Source of the DNA: Parcubacteria group bacterium
Lineage (GTDB): Bacteria; Patescibacteriota; Minisyncoccia; Moranbacterales; JAKLHP01
Length of the DNA stretch: 6,891 bases
Assembly (NCBI GenBank): GCA_041657845.1
Contig: JBBABD010000039.1
Coordinates: 1 to 6,891, forward strand
Reading direction: 5' to 3'
Below are positions 1 through 6,249 of this stretch, piece by piece. A program made the translations under genes and the position numbers. Numbering within the stretch: the first letter of the stretch is position 1; the number at the start of each line of letters is the position of its first letter. Under the pieces are notes generated by a model. That model worked only from the letters and a program-made list of their open reading frames with translations, searched no databases and had not been told where the DNA came from.

Positions 1-21
1 TATAACCTAAAAACTACAACC

Positions 22-1737
22 CTACCCTTTCGGCTGGACAATCGGCAATTCTACGATAAACTTCGACCCTTTTCCCGCTCCTTCAGATTCGACATAAATT
101 CTTCCGTGCTGGGCCTCGATTATGTTTTTGCCGACATAAAGTCCAAGCCCGGTACCCCCGACATGCAAACGGCTGGTATCTTTCCCGCGGGAAAATTTGG
201 AAAACAAATAAGGACGTTCGGTTTCCGGAACTCCAAGCCCAGTATCCGAAATTGAAATTTTCACCAAATTACCTCTAAGCGTTTCAAAACTGCTTCCCGT
301 ATGGGACACGTTCCAAGTTCTGTTGATTAGAAGTTCAACCTTAACTTTTACTCCGCCTCGCTTGGTATACTTGAGAGCATTGTCAACTAAGTTAGAAATA
401 ACTTCCCGAGTTTTTCCTTTATCAATTTCAATCTCAGGAAGCGGATTTTGAGGAAGATCCAGATGCAGATAAAGTCCTTTGCCATTTGCAATAACCGAGA
501 ATGTGTCATACAAATCTTTTACTATATTTTCTATTCTGCACTTCTCAAACATAAATTCCATTCTTCCCGACTCAATCCTTGAAACATTCAAAAATTCCTC
601 AACCAGCTGAATAAGCCTTTCATTGGAAGTGTAAATCTTGTTCAAAGGATCAGCTATATATGGCTCGATCTTTCCATAGGTGCCTTCAAGAATAAGCGAC
701 ACATAACCCTTAATGGAAGTGAGCGGAGTCCTGAGCTGATGCGATGCGATGGAAATAAACTCCGACTTGGCATTATCCAGCCTTCGAAGCTCATCATTGG
801 CAACCGCCAGCTTCTCGGTTATTTCCTGAAGCTCTTCCTTTCTTCGGACTTCTTCCTTTATTGATTTAATCAGCATTATTCCGAAAATAACTGAAAGAGC
901 AAGGGCTATCATATTTAAAATTCTATTTGTTGGATTCTGAATAAAAAAGAATTGAGAACCAATTAAAATCCAAATTACTATAGTTAGGACTTGAGCAGTA
1001 ATTGTTTTGATATTAAGAAATTTATATTTAATTATTGACCAAGTAACTAGTCCGGTAAAAAGTAAGCATGAAACAGGAGCCCACAAAGTAGAAGTAGGAT
1101 ATCCCAAACGAGGAGCAATTATTCCCATGCCAACACTCACTATAGTCCAAATTAAAAATCCTAATAAAACAAATAATGTTTGCTTTTTCAAATTTATATC
1201 TGAAGTTTGTTTGATTTTTTTAATAAGTAAATACAGGGCTAAAACTGTATAAATTATCAGAAGAGAAGTCACATACCAATATATTTTTCCAGAAGTCGTT
1301 TCGCACCATGCAAGATCAATATACTCAACATTCATTTTATTTGGAAGAAGAAAAAATAAAGGCAAAAGAGGAACGAATATAGCAACCTTTGCTAAAAATG
1401 AAGGAGTTTTTTTATAAAAATTGATAATAATAAAATAAATAAAAATTGATGGAATAATTCCGACGATTATATTGAATTCATCAAAAAATACTGAAAGTCT
1501 CGAATCATTTTGCGCCCAATTACCAAGCATAGAAACCATCCACAAGGTCATTGCTATAGTCAAAACAAAAAATACTCTTATAGATTTATTCTTTCTGTCT
1601 TTTAAAAAAACAAATAGACCAAGTAAAAAGGTAACGATAATAGAAGGAAGGAATATAAAATAAATATATTGAGGAATATCTTGGGAATAAAATATATATT
1701 TCGTTGCTGCACCGTCGCAAAATATAGAGTTTATCAT
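22..1737 (-). CDS. Multi-TM sensor histidine kinase (HisKA + HATPase_c)
   Basis: A membrane sensor kinase that should autophosphorylate on His and pass the phosphate to a response regulator; none is encoded in the window. Residues 1-290 are very hydrophobic, with about eight membrane segments (near 24-45, 53-71, 90-107, 116-131, 153-172, 187-208, 220-236, 248-290), resembling 7TM-type kinase sensor regions. A short coiled coil (292-322) leads to the HisKA domain with phospho-acceptor H333 in SHQLRTPL. The ATPase domain shows the N box (N449 and N453 in SNLVDNALKYT), G1 box D498-TGLG and G2 box GGTGLGL at 527-533. About 20 extra residues (471-491) precede the G1 box, longer than usual. The ATG overlaps the stop of the upstream YkgJ-like gene (ATGA) and has no Shine-Dalgarno, so translational coupling is likely. 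The sensor half is much more AT-rich than the kinase half. Kinase identity is secure; the signal sensed is unknown. Confidence 0.93.
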   Translation of the reverse strand: MINSIFCDGAATKYIFYSQDIPQYIYFIFLPSIIVTFLLGLFVFLKDRKNKSIRVFFVLTIAMTLWMVSMLGNWAQNDSRLSVFFDEFNIIVGIIPSIFIYFIIINFYKKTPSFLAKVAIFVPLLPLFFLLPNKMNVEYIDLAWCETTSGKIYWYVTSLLIIYTVLALYLLIKKIKQTSDINLKKQTLFVLLGFLIWTIVSVGMGIIAPRLGYPTSTLWAPVSCLLFTGLVTWSIIKYKFLNIKTITAQVLTIVIWILIGSQFFFIQNPTNRILNMIALALSVIFGIMLIKSIKEEVRRKEELQEITEKLAVANDELRRLDNAKSEFISIASHQLRTPLTSIKGYVSLILEGTYGKIEPYIADPLNKIYTSNERLIQLVEEFLNVSRIESGRMEFMFEKCRIENIVKDLYDTFSVIANGKGLYLHLDLPQNPLPEIEIDKGKTREVISNLVDNALKYTKRGGVKVKVELLINRTWNVSHTGSSFETLRGNLVKISISDTGLGVPETERPYLFSKFSRGKDTSRLHVGGTGLGLYVGKNIIEAQHGRIYVESEGAGKGSKFIVELPIVQPKG

Positions 1738-2243
1738 ATTTTTATTTTTATTATGTTTTTATCTAACCAGTAATTTCTCTTATCTCCAAACCAGTCACGA
1801 ATATCTTTTTTCTTTATTTTTTTCAACTCTATCTCCCAGTAACGCCTCACCGATTTTAAAAGATTTTTATCCTTAGATATTTTCTTTGAAAATGGACAAC
1901 TTTTATGAACCATCATGCCATAAATTTCTTTTTTCTCATCTCTGCCATATTTAATTACAGGAAAAACAGGATAACTTATGCAATCCAATGGCCTAATATT
2001 AATTTTCAATATGCAACCATTGTTGCCTAAAAAATTGCATTTTCCTCCCATGCTTATTCTCTCTATTTTTATATCTTTTGATTTTCCTTTATTCCCCCAA
2101 TTCTTTCTAATTTTTAGTAATTTTTTATCAATAGGAATGTTTCTTAATTCCCAATCGAAAACAGTAAATTCAGCTTGTTTACAACACAACCCATTACATT
2201 CCTTACAATGCTTACTAAATTTTTTCAGTAATTCTTTTCTCAT
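1734..2243 (-). CDS. YkgJ-like Cys-cluster (putative Zn/Fe-binding) protein
   Basis: A 169-residue soluble basic protein of the YkgJ type (annotated in families as zinc/iron-chelating domain; biochemical role poorly known). It has the N-terminal cluster C13-x2-C16-x3-C20-C21, then GGKCNFL with C69, NNGC with C77, the hallmark RPLDCISYPVFP with C88, and C116. These eight Cys in this order, with the RP-x2-C-x2-(Y/F)P element, are the family signature. The C-terminal 50 residues are rich in Lys and Ile. The start ATG at 2243 has no clear Shine-Dalgarno, but no better start fits the Cys cluster. It is the first gene of a two-gene unit: its TGA overlaps the kinase ATG by four bases, so the two proteins are probably made together. 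A role in metal handling or redox sensing for the kinase is an inference from position only. It is AT-rich like the kinase sensor half. Confidence 0.82.
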   Translation of the reverse strand: MRKELLKKFSKHCKECNGLCCKQAEFTVFDWELRNIPIDKKLLKIRKNWGNKGKSKDIKIERISMGGKCNFLGNNGCILKINIRPLDCISYPVFPVIKYGRDEKKEIYGMMVHKSCPFSKKISKDKNLLKSVRRYWEIELKKIKKKDIRDWFGDKRNYWLDKNIIKIKI

Positions 2244-2280
2244 AATAAATCGACTGCCAATGACGTTATGTCTTAATATA

Positions 2281-2286
2281 ATTATA
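2281..2286 (-). promoter_or_regulatory. Probable -10 box of the YkgJ-kinase operon
   Basis: A perfect TATAAT on the minus strand lies 37 bases upstream of the YkgJ-like ATG, just after the upstream terminator, where a promoter is expected. No good -35 hexamer sits at 16-18 bases; the spacing falls in the T-rich terminator tail, so the assignment rests on the -10 and on location. Confidence 0.4.
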
Positions 2287-2298
2287 CAATAATTTTAA

Positions 2299-2342
2299 TA
2301 AAAATAAAACACCGCCTGAGATTATGTTAATCTCTAGCGGTG
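2299..2342 (-). terminator. Intrinsic terminator of the 245-residue membrane protein gene
   Basis: The arms CACCGC and GCGGTG (2310-2315 and 2337-2342) enclose a second 6-7 bp helix (AGATTA/TAATCT plus one GC pair) with a 3-base loop and a small internal mismatch. On the minus strand it is followed by TTTTATTTTT. It begins right after the TAG stop of the gene at 2343. Confidence 0.88.
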
Positions 2343-3080
2343 CTATTGCCTAAGCCACTTGTAGTATTCATATCCCAAAACTGTAAAATAGAACACTACC
2401 GAGAAAATTGAGATGAACTGATCGAAAAATTCATATCCCAAAATTCCTAGATAGAATATAATCGACCAAAATCCGATACACCACACGACCGAAGGAAGAG
2501 TAATCTTAAGAGTTTCTTCGAAGCTGATGTAGTCCTTTTTTCTCATAATTAGTGTGATTATGTCTGACTCAATCCATAGACTGCCTATCCAAAATAAAAG
2601 TCCGCTGCTCTTCATAATCCACTTCGTGAATTTGTCTATTTTCTCACCAAATTCATCAAGATTTCTAAGCTCCCTGACCTCATTGATGAGAAGAAAATCA
2701 TAACCCTTTTTCATGGAGATGCCGTAAAGCCAGATCACCATCATGCAAGCAAAAAAGAAAACGGCAGTCCCCACCAAAAACATAGAAACAATTCCCCATT
2801 TGATTCCGACGTAGATCATTAAAGCATCTACAAACAAAGATATTGATGATAATATCCTGTTGATAACCAAAAATTTCAATATTGCTCCAGTATGAGGAAT
2901 TAGTATCGATACCCTGGTAGCAAAATCTTCCCACCCGCTTGCCATTAATGCCACATTGGAAAAAACAACAAGCCAGACAACCTTCTTCCAAAGAATTAAA
3001 AAAACTTCTTTAGGAAGGAAAATTATTGCAAGCGCCGCGACAACCGCGGCAAGTTTTAAAAACCTTTCGCGCGTCGTCAT
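2343..3080 (-). CDS. Multi-pass membrane protein of unknown function
   Basis: A 245-residue protein I do not recognise. Hydrophobic stretches suggest six or seven membrane spans: about 8-22, 26-48, 70-92, 96-121, 158-178, 193-215 and 218-237. A charged loop at 123-155 (KKGYDFLLINEVRELRNLDE and onward) separates two halves, and the C-terminus is aromatic-rich (YEYYKWLRQ). No catalytic or transport motif is visible. The start is well supported: AAGGAGGT lies 6 bases before the ATG, and a consensus promoter lies about 60 bases upstream. It is monocistronic, flanked by its own promoter and terminator. Its promoter and leader closely resemble those of the secreted beta-strand protein at 4414-5199, which suggests shared expression control for two envelope proteins. 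Existence as a gene is near certain; function is unknown. Confidence 0.85.
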   Translation of the reverse strand: MTTRERFLKLAAVVAALAIIFLPKEVFLILWKKVVWLVVFSNVALMASGWEDFATRVSILIPHTGAILKFLVINRILSSISLFVDALMIYVGIKWGIVSMFLVGTAVFFFACMMVIWLYGISMKKGYDFLLINEVRELRNLDEFGEKIDKFTKWIMKSSGLLFWIGSLWIESDIITLIMRKKDYISFEETLKITLPSVVWCIGFWSIIFYLGILGYEFFDQFISIFSVVFYFTVLGYEYYKWLRQ

Positions 3081-3112
3081 AGCGACACCTCCTTGTGTTT
3101 TTTAGGAACTTA

Positions 3113-3132
3113 TTGGCCTTATTTCATGCCAA
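3113..3132 (-). promoter_or_regulatory. 5'-terminal mRNA stem-loop of the 245-residue membrane protein gene
   Basis: The arms TTGGC and GCCAA are separated by 10 bases. The 5' arm begins exactly 7 bases downstream of the -10 box, so the hairpin should form at the very 5' end of the mRNA. An A-rich unstructured stretch then leads to AAGGAGGT. The same arrangement occurs at 5242-5259. A role in mRNA stability, as for known 5' stem-loops such as that of ompA, is inferred. Confidence 0.5.
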
Positions 3133-3138
3133 CCTTGT

Positions 3139-3167
3139 ATTATACTCCTAAATTTGAATTTTGTCAA
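3139..3167 (-). promoter_or_regulatory. Consensus sigma70-type promoter
   Basis: TTGACA (3162-3167) and TATAAT (3139-3144) are both perfect consensus, with a 17-base spacer ending in TTTAGGAG. It drives the 245-residue membrane protein gene. The last 9 bases of the spacer plus the -10 are nearly identical to the promoter at 5266-5294. Confidence 0.92.
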
Positions 3168-3191
3168 GGATAAAAACGGCTTAAATAAAAG

Positions 3192-3216
3192 AAAAAAGTA
3201 GAAGAAAACCCACTTT
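3192..3216 (-). terminator. Weak intrinsic terminator after the speD-speE fusion
   Basis: AAAGTGGG (3209-3216) and TCTACTTT (3195-3202) can form an 8 bp stem with two G-U pairs and a 6-base loop, followed on the minus strand by a run of T. It lies about 26 bases after the TGA of the fusion gene. The stem is A/T-rich, so efficiency is doubtful. Confidence 0.4.
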
Positions 3217-3241
3217 AATAGCGTAAAAAGCATCCTATATT

Positions 3242-4312
3242 TCACTTTTTTCCAAACAAAAATGCGCAACTTTCCCCATAACTAGGGATAAAAACATCTG
3301 AACGCGTAATATATTTAAGACTATTTCCTTTTAATATTTTTTCAATAATACTAGATTCATCAACAAATCCCGCCGCAACGCTTGATGCTCCACTTTGCAC
3401 ACTTATCCATCCACCTTCTTCAAGCCTACTTTCAGAAAAAGATATTATTTTTTCAAAAAATCCCCTAAACTCCTTCTCTTCTTTTTTTGTTCCAATTGGA
3501 GCATCTGTCAAATCACAAATAATACCATCGTATTTTTCTTTCGTCACTTTCAGAAAATGCAATGCATCACCAATAAATAATTCTACCTTTTTACTATCAA
3601 ATATTTTTTGATCTAAATATTTTTTGGCGCATTTAACAATTTCAATATCAAGATCAATTACTCTTATCTTAAGATTAGGATTCTTCTCTAACGCCATTTG
3701 AGCTATATATCCATCGCCACCGCCTAAAATTAGAACATTCTTGTCAGTTTTTCTAAGAAATTTAAGCATTTCTTGATCATATATTCTATGATCAGATTCA
3801 GCAGTTTGCATTACATCATCAATAATCAGACATTTTCCATAATCTACCGAATCAACAATAATTGTTTTTTGTCCGGCTGATGTTTCTTTTTCATATAAAA
3901 TTTCCTTTATCTCCAGTTTCATCTGTTCGCCGTTACAAAAAATAGGAAGATTCAGAAACTGATACCCTCTGTTTATTTTCTGCGAATTCATGTGTTTATG
4001 AGAAACTTCTTTCTTTAATCTCTCAAATGCAATATTAGTTTCCTCTTCAGTTGCACATGTAAAAATATCGCAAGCAACATAATCCCTGTTTGGCCATGTG
4101 TGCACAGAAATATGAGACGAAGACAGCAAAATAAATCCCGTGATGCCACATGGTTTGAATTCATGGAAATAACTATGCAAGATTTCCATTGAAGTTCCTT
4201 TTACGGAATTGCTTAAGGCCTCCTTCCAAAAGTCCACTGAATTTATTTGTTCCTTGCCACAACCAAAAAATTCAATAAGATAGTGAATACCATCAGGATT
4301 GTCATTTTTCAT
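3242..4312 (-). CDS. AdoMet decarboxylase-spermidine synthase fusion (SpeD-SpeE)
   Basis: A 356-residue fusion of two consecutive polyamine enzymes. Residues 1-120 are a SpeD-type pyruvoyl decarboxylase: SSSHISVHTWP places the pyruvoyl-precursor Ser at S66, with H71 and C86 (DIFTC) at the same spacing as S63, H68 and C83 of the Thermotoga enzyme. The residue before S66 is Ser rather than the usual Glu. Residues 121-356 are an aminopropyltransferase: DDVMQTAESDHRIYDQEM at 165-182, the AdoMet-binding GGGDGY at 197-202, D220/D222 (IDLD), the GDA at 248-250 and the catalytic-type DLTDAP with D267 and D270. The expected chemistry is decarboxylation of AdoMet and transfer of its aminopropyl group to a diamine such as putrescine. 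No gene making putrescine is present here. The gene is monocistronic and AT-rich, and its ATG follows a TATAAT by 7 bases with no Shine-Dalgarno. Both domains look intact; actual substrates are unproven, because some SpeD homologues act on other amino acids. Confidence 0.92.
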   Translation of the reverse strand: MKNDNPDGIHYLIEFFGCGKEQINSVDFWKEALSNSVKGTSMEILHSYFHEFKPCGITGFILLSSSHISVHTWPNRDYVACDIFTCATEEETNIAFERLKKEVSHKHMNSQKINRGYQFLNLPIFCNGEQMKLEIKEILYEKETSAGQKTIIVDSVDYGKCLIIDDVMQTAESDHRIYDQEMLKFLRKTDKNVLILGGGDGYIAQMALEKNPNLKIRVIDLDIEIVKCAKKYLDQKIFDSKKVELFIGDALHFLKVTKEKYDGIICDLTDAPIGTKKEEKEFRGFFEKIISFSESRLEEGGWISVQSGASSVAAGFVDESSIIEKILKGNSLKYITRSDVFIPSYGESCAFLFGKK

Positions 4313-4319
4313 ATTTTTA

Positions 4320-4325
4320 ATTATA
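4320..4325 (-). promoter_or_regulatory. -10 box predicting a near-leaderless speD-speE mRNA
   Basis: A perfect TATAAT on the minus strand ends 7 bases before the ATG at 4312, so transcription would begin at or next to the start codon. No Shine-Dalgarno is visible, consistent with leaderless translation. The -35 region is poor (TTTTAA-like at 17 bases). The region is A/T-rich, so a chance match is possible. Confidence 0.45.
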
Positions 4326-4363
4326 TAATAAAAACAAATTATTTAAAAGCTAGGTTTACAGTT

Positions 4364-4407
4364 AAAAAATAGGGCTGGAATTACGATTGTTTTCGCAACT
4401 CCAGCCC
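4364..4407 (-). terminator. Strong intrinsic terminator of the beta-strand protein gene
   Basis: GGGCTGGA (minus strand, 4407-4400) pairs with TCCAGCCC (4379-4372), and the helix continues inward to about 15 bp with two G-U pairs and a 6-base A-rich loop. It is followed by TATTTTTT. It starts 6 bases after the TGA at 4414. Confidence 0.93.
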
Positions 4408-4413
4408 GCTTTG

Positions 4414-5199
4414 TCAAAAATTCCATACGATAGACGCGCCTACGAAAGGTTTGTCTGTCCTGGAAGAAATTCCGTCTTTCCGGCCGAGATTTTGCTGGGT
4501 CATCCCAGCAATTTTGAGGTTCAGGTTTTCAATCAATTCGACTGAAACCTCAACCTTCTCTCTGGCATATGCCAGATTCTCGGCCTGACCTCCATAGATG
4601 CCAGTGTTTCCACCAGCACCCACCTCGACATTCAAGGAAACCTTTTCGGTAACCTTAAATTCCCTCTTGAATCCGCCGTAGTAGGCGAATCCGTCAAGGG
4701 AATTCGAGTATTCATTCCCTTCTTCGTCTTCTACCCATTCTTTCTGGGTAGCGAAACGATACTCTGCCTTGAGGAAGGGAACAATTCCCCAAATAACCTC
4801 AGGAAAATTAACTTCACCATAAATAGCGTTGTAGTCAATTTCCCCTTTTTCACGCATCCAATAATGCGCAAATCCGACATCAAATTCCATTCCACAGGCT
4901 TCTGTGTAGAAGCCAAAATAAACATCTGTTTCTTTCGGCTCGTGTCTTAACGGAGCATAATTCTCCGCTTTAATATACAGGCCAGTATTTTCTTTTTCGA
5001 CTCCCACAGTTGCAGATTGGGTCGATATCGGGTTATCGTAGTACATTTCCCCGGTAATTTCGTCGGCATACTTGTTATGTATGCTGACTGAAGCATCACC
5101 GATGACCCGCCAACTTACCTTACTTTTCTCCTCAGCGGAAGAAATTCCTACTGAGAAAAAAAATGCCAATACCGCCATTACAGCAATCAATCTTTTCAT
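4414..5199 (-). CDS. Secreted beta-strand-rich protein, outer-membrane-like
   Basis: A 261-residue exported protein of unrecognised family. Residues 1-22 form a signal peptide (MKR, hydrophobic core, then SSA before EEKSK) with likely signal peptidase I cleavage after A22. The mature part alternates polar and hydrophobic or aromatic residues in strand-like runs (for example TDVYFGFYTE, GMEFDVGFAHYWM, PFLKAEYRFA, FAYYGGFKREF, VEVSVELIENLNLKIAG), is rich in Gly and Tyr, and ends in SIVWNF, a terminal Phe typical of beta-barrel outer-membrane proteins. The single Cys (C102) is not in a lipobox. AAGGAGG lies 7 bases before the ATG and decides the start. It is monocistronic, with a consensus promoter, a leader hairpin and a strong terminator, so expression is probably high. 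A periplasmic or cell-surface beta-sandwich is an alternative. In a CPR-type cell, thought to lack an outer membrane, a barrel would be surprising. Confidence 0.8.
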   Translation of the reverse strand: MKRLIAVMAVLAFFFSVGISSAEEKSKVSWRVIGDASVSIHNKYADEITGEMYYDNPISTQSATVGVEKENTGLYIKAENYAPLRHEPKETDVYFGFYTEACGMEFDVGFAHYWMREKGEIDYNAIYGEVNFPEVIWGIVPFLKAEYRFATQKEWVEDEEGNEYSNSLDGFAYYGGFKREFKVTEKVSLNVEVGAGGNTGIYGGQAENLAYAREKVEVSVELIENLNLKIAGMTQQNLGRKDGISSRTDKPFVGASIVWNF

Positions 5200-5241
5200 A
5201 TTCCCCTCCTTGGGATTTTTTCTAAATTTTTTGAGAACTAT

Positions 5242-5259
5242 TTGGCCGTTTTAGACCAA
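5242..5259 (-). promoter_or_regulatory. 5'-terminal mRNA stem-loop of the beta-strand protein gene
   Basis: The arms TTGGT (5255-5259) and GCCAA (5242-5246) give a 5 bp stem with an 8-base loop. Relative to the copy at 3113-3132, one C-G pair has become U-G, which keeps the pairing. The hairpin starts exactly 7 bases after the -10 box, as in the other copy, followed by TAGTTC, an A-rich linker and the Shine-Dalgarno. Confidence 0.5.
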
Positions 5260-5265
5260 TGGTAC

Positions 5266-5294
5266 ATTATACTCCTAAAATCCCATCCTGTCAA
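5266..5294 (-). promoter_or_regulatory. Consensus sigma70-type promoter
   Basis: TTGACA (5289-5294) and TATAAT (5266-5271) are perfect consensus with a 17-base spacer, again ending in TTTTAGGAG. It drives the secreted beta-strand protein gene. Confidence 0.92.
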
Positions 5295-5305
5295 ATGAAA
5301 ACATC

Positions 5306-5329
5306 AAACCCCTTAAATAAGGGGTTTTT
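5306..5329 (-). terminator. Hairpin terminator of the acidic Cys-rich gene
   Basis: AAACCCCTT and AAGGGGTTT form a perfect 9 bp stem with a 4-base loop. On the minus strand it is followed by TTTGATGTTTT, a mediocre tail; on the plus strand the tail is TTTTT, so it may work in both directions. It lies 34 bases after the TGA at 5364 and just before the next promoter. Confidence 0.7.
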
Positions 5330-5363
5330 AGTATAAAGTTTGAAAATTTTATTGCTATTTTTA

Positions 5364-5756
5364 TCATTCTCCTGCCCCTTCATCCGTCGAATCCGTTGGA
5401 ACCGCACTATCGATGCAATCTTCCGTTTCGGAATCGCAAGGCGCCTCTTCTGCAGACAAGCTTTCTTCATCAGAAGCCTCTTCCTCCAAAAGACAAGCTT
5501 CATCGCCTTCCTCACAATCGCTTTCCTCTGATTGCAAACATTCCTCATCCCCTTCTTTACAAGCAGTTTCCTCTTCTTCATCGGCCGGATTATCAATATT
5601 ATACTGCTCCGGATCATTGCATTCAATTCCGTCCGCATTTCCTTCCGCGCAAAGTTCGTAGCTGCAATCCTTCTCGCCTTCGGAACAAATTAAAGCTTCA
5701 CAACTTTCATCAACATTCGGATCGCAAAGCGGAACATTGAAAGCTTTTCTTTTTAT
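5364..5756 (-). pseudogene. 3' part of the acidic Cys-rich membrane protein gene, cut off by IS200
   Basis: These 130 codons continue the gene begun at 6573: the preceding half ends in DTWYYK and this half resumes with IKRKAFNVPLCDPNVDESC, carrying on the same Cys spacing. The tail is strongly acidic (runs of E and D such as ADEEEETA) with repeated Cys pairs spaced C-x6-C or C-x7-C: CDPNVDESC, CSEGEKDC, CKEGDEEC, CEEGDEAC, CDSETEDC. It ends in a D/E/S/T/G-rich stretch. The open frame extends upstream only to a TTG at 5777 inside the IS terminal hairpin, with no Shine-Dalgarno, so translation of this half alone is doubtful. With the 5' half the product would be a cytoplasmic-anchor, extracellular-tail protein. 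I do not know its function; metal binding or a disulphide-bonded surface domain are possible. Confidence 0.7.
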
Positions 5757-5762
5757 TAATAA

Positions 5763-5791
5763 AATACCTCGCAGCAAGCTGACGAGGTATT
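5763..5791 (-). repeat. Right-end hairpin of the IS200 element
   Basis: AATACCTCG and CGAGGTATT form a perfect 9 bp stem; inside it CAGC/GCTG can pair with a one-base bulge. It lies 3' of tnpA and overlaps the last two bases of its TAA codon, the usual place for the subterminal structure recognised by IS200-type transposase. A TTTTATT run follows, so it may also stop transcription. Confidence 0.75.
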
Positions 5792-6245
5792 AAATACCTT
5801 CGAACAGCTTGCGTTGATTTCTATAAATTTGTTTATACTCTAGTCCTTGATTTCTTACATATTCGCTGACTACGATTTCTGTTCTGTTTTTACTGACGGT
5901 ACTGATGTAATATCCTTTTGTCCAGAATTGCCCTCCCCATAGCATTCTTTTCACTTCTGGTTTCCTCTTGAAAATCATCCTTGCGGTGATGCTTTTCGTT
6001 ATCTTGGCTATATTCGTTGGTGATATCATCGGAACGCTTTGGATGAGGAAATGAACGTGATCTTTGTCTGCTCCAATTTCGAGAAAATGGATATCGTAGC
6101 AATCTTCAATTTCTTGGCATATGTTTTTCAATTCTTCTTCAACTCCTTCGATTCCTTCAAATACTTTTCTTCGATACTTAGCTGGACATACCAAATGATA
6201 GATTAGTAGTGATACGTTGTGAGATTTTTTTATGTGTTCGGACAT
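5790..6245 (-). CDS. tnpA: IS200-type HUH-Tyr transposase
   Basis: A 151-residue single-domain Y1 transposase (Transposase_17/Y1_Tnp type), which cuts and joins single-stranded DNA through a 5'-phosphotyrosine. It shows the early strand YHLVCPAKYRRKVF (16-29), the HUH metal-binding motif DHVHFL with H63 and H65, the conserved WGGQFWTKGYY at 103-113 and the catalytic Tyr on the last helix, Y129 in SEYVRNQG. The length is normal and no frameshift is seen. The chosen ATG (6245) lies 4 bases after the TGA of the truncated host frame (TGA GAGC ATG); a GGGAGG lies about 22 bases upstream, at the edge of the left-end hairpin, too far to be a standard Shine-Dalgarno. Translation may therefore depend on host read-through. 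No accessory tnpB is present. Confidence 0.95.
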   Translation of the reverse strand: MSEHIKKSHNVSLLIYHLVCPAKYRRKVFEGIEGVEEELKNICQEIEDCYDIHFLEIGADKDHVHFLIQSVPMISPTNIAKITKSITARMIFKRKPEVKRMLWGGQFWTKGYYISTVSKNRTEIVVSEYVRNQGLEYKQIYRNQRKLFEGI

Positions 6246-6249
6246 GCTC

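Noticed and set aside
5291..5638. 115-residue Arg/Lys-rich minus-strand frame
   Set aside because: It overlaps the acidic Cys-rich gene in another frame, crosses the terminator and lacks any sensible start; its basic composition mirrors the acidic codons.
5396..5740. Open plus-strand frames opposite the acidic Cys-rich gene, one of them Ser-rich
   Set aside because: They arise from the repetitive GAA/GAT/TGC codons of the minus-strand gene read backwards; they have no promoter, Shine-Dalgarno or domain.
5763..5812. Possible CRISPR or REP-type repeat array
   Set aside because: The repeated half-site AATACCT occurs only three times in alternating orientation with no regular spacers, and it is better explained as the IS200 right-end structure.
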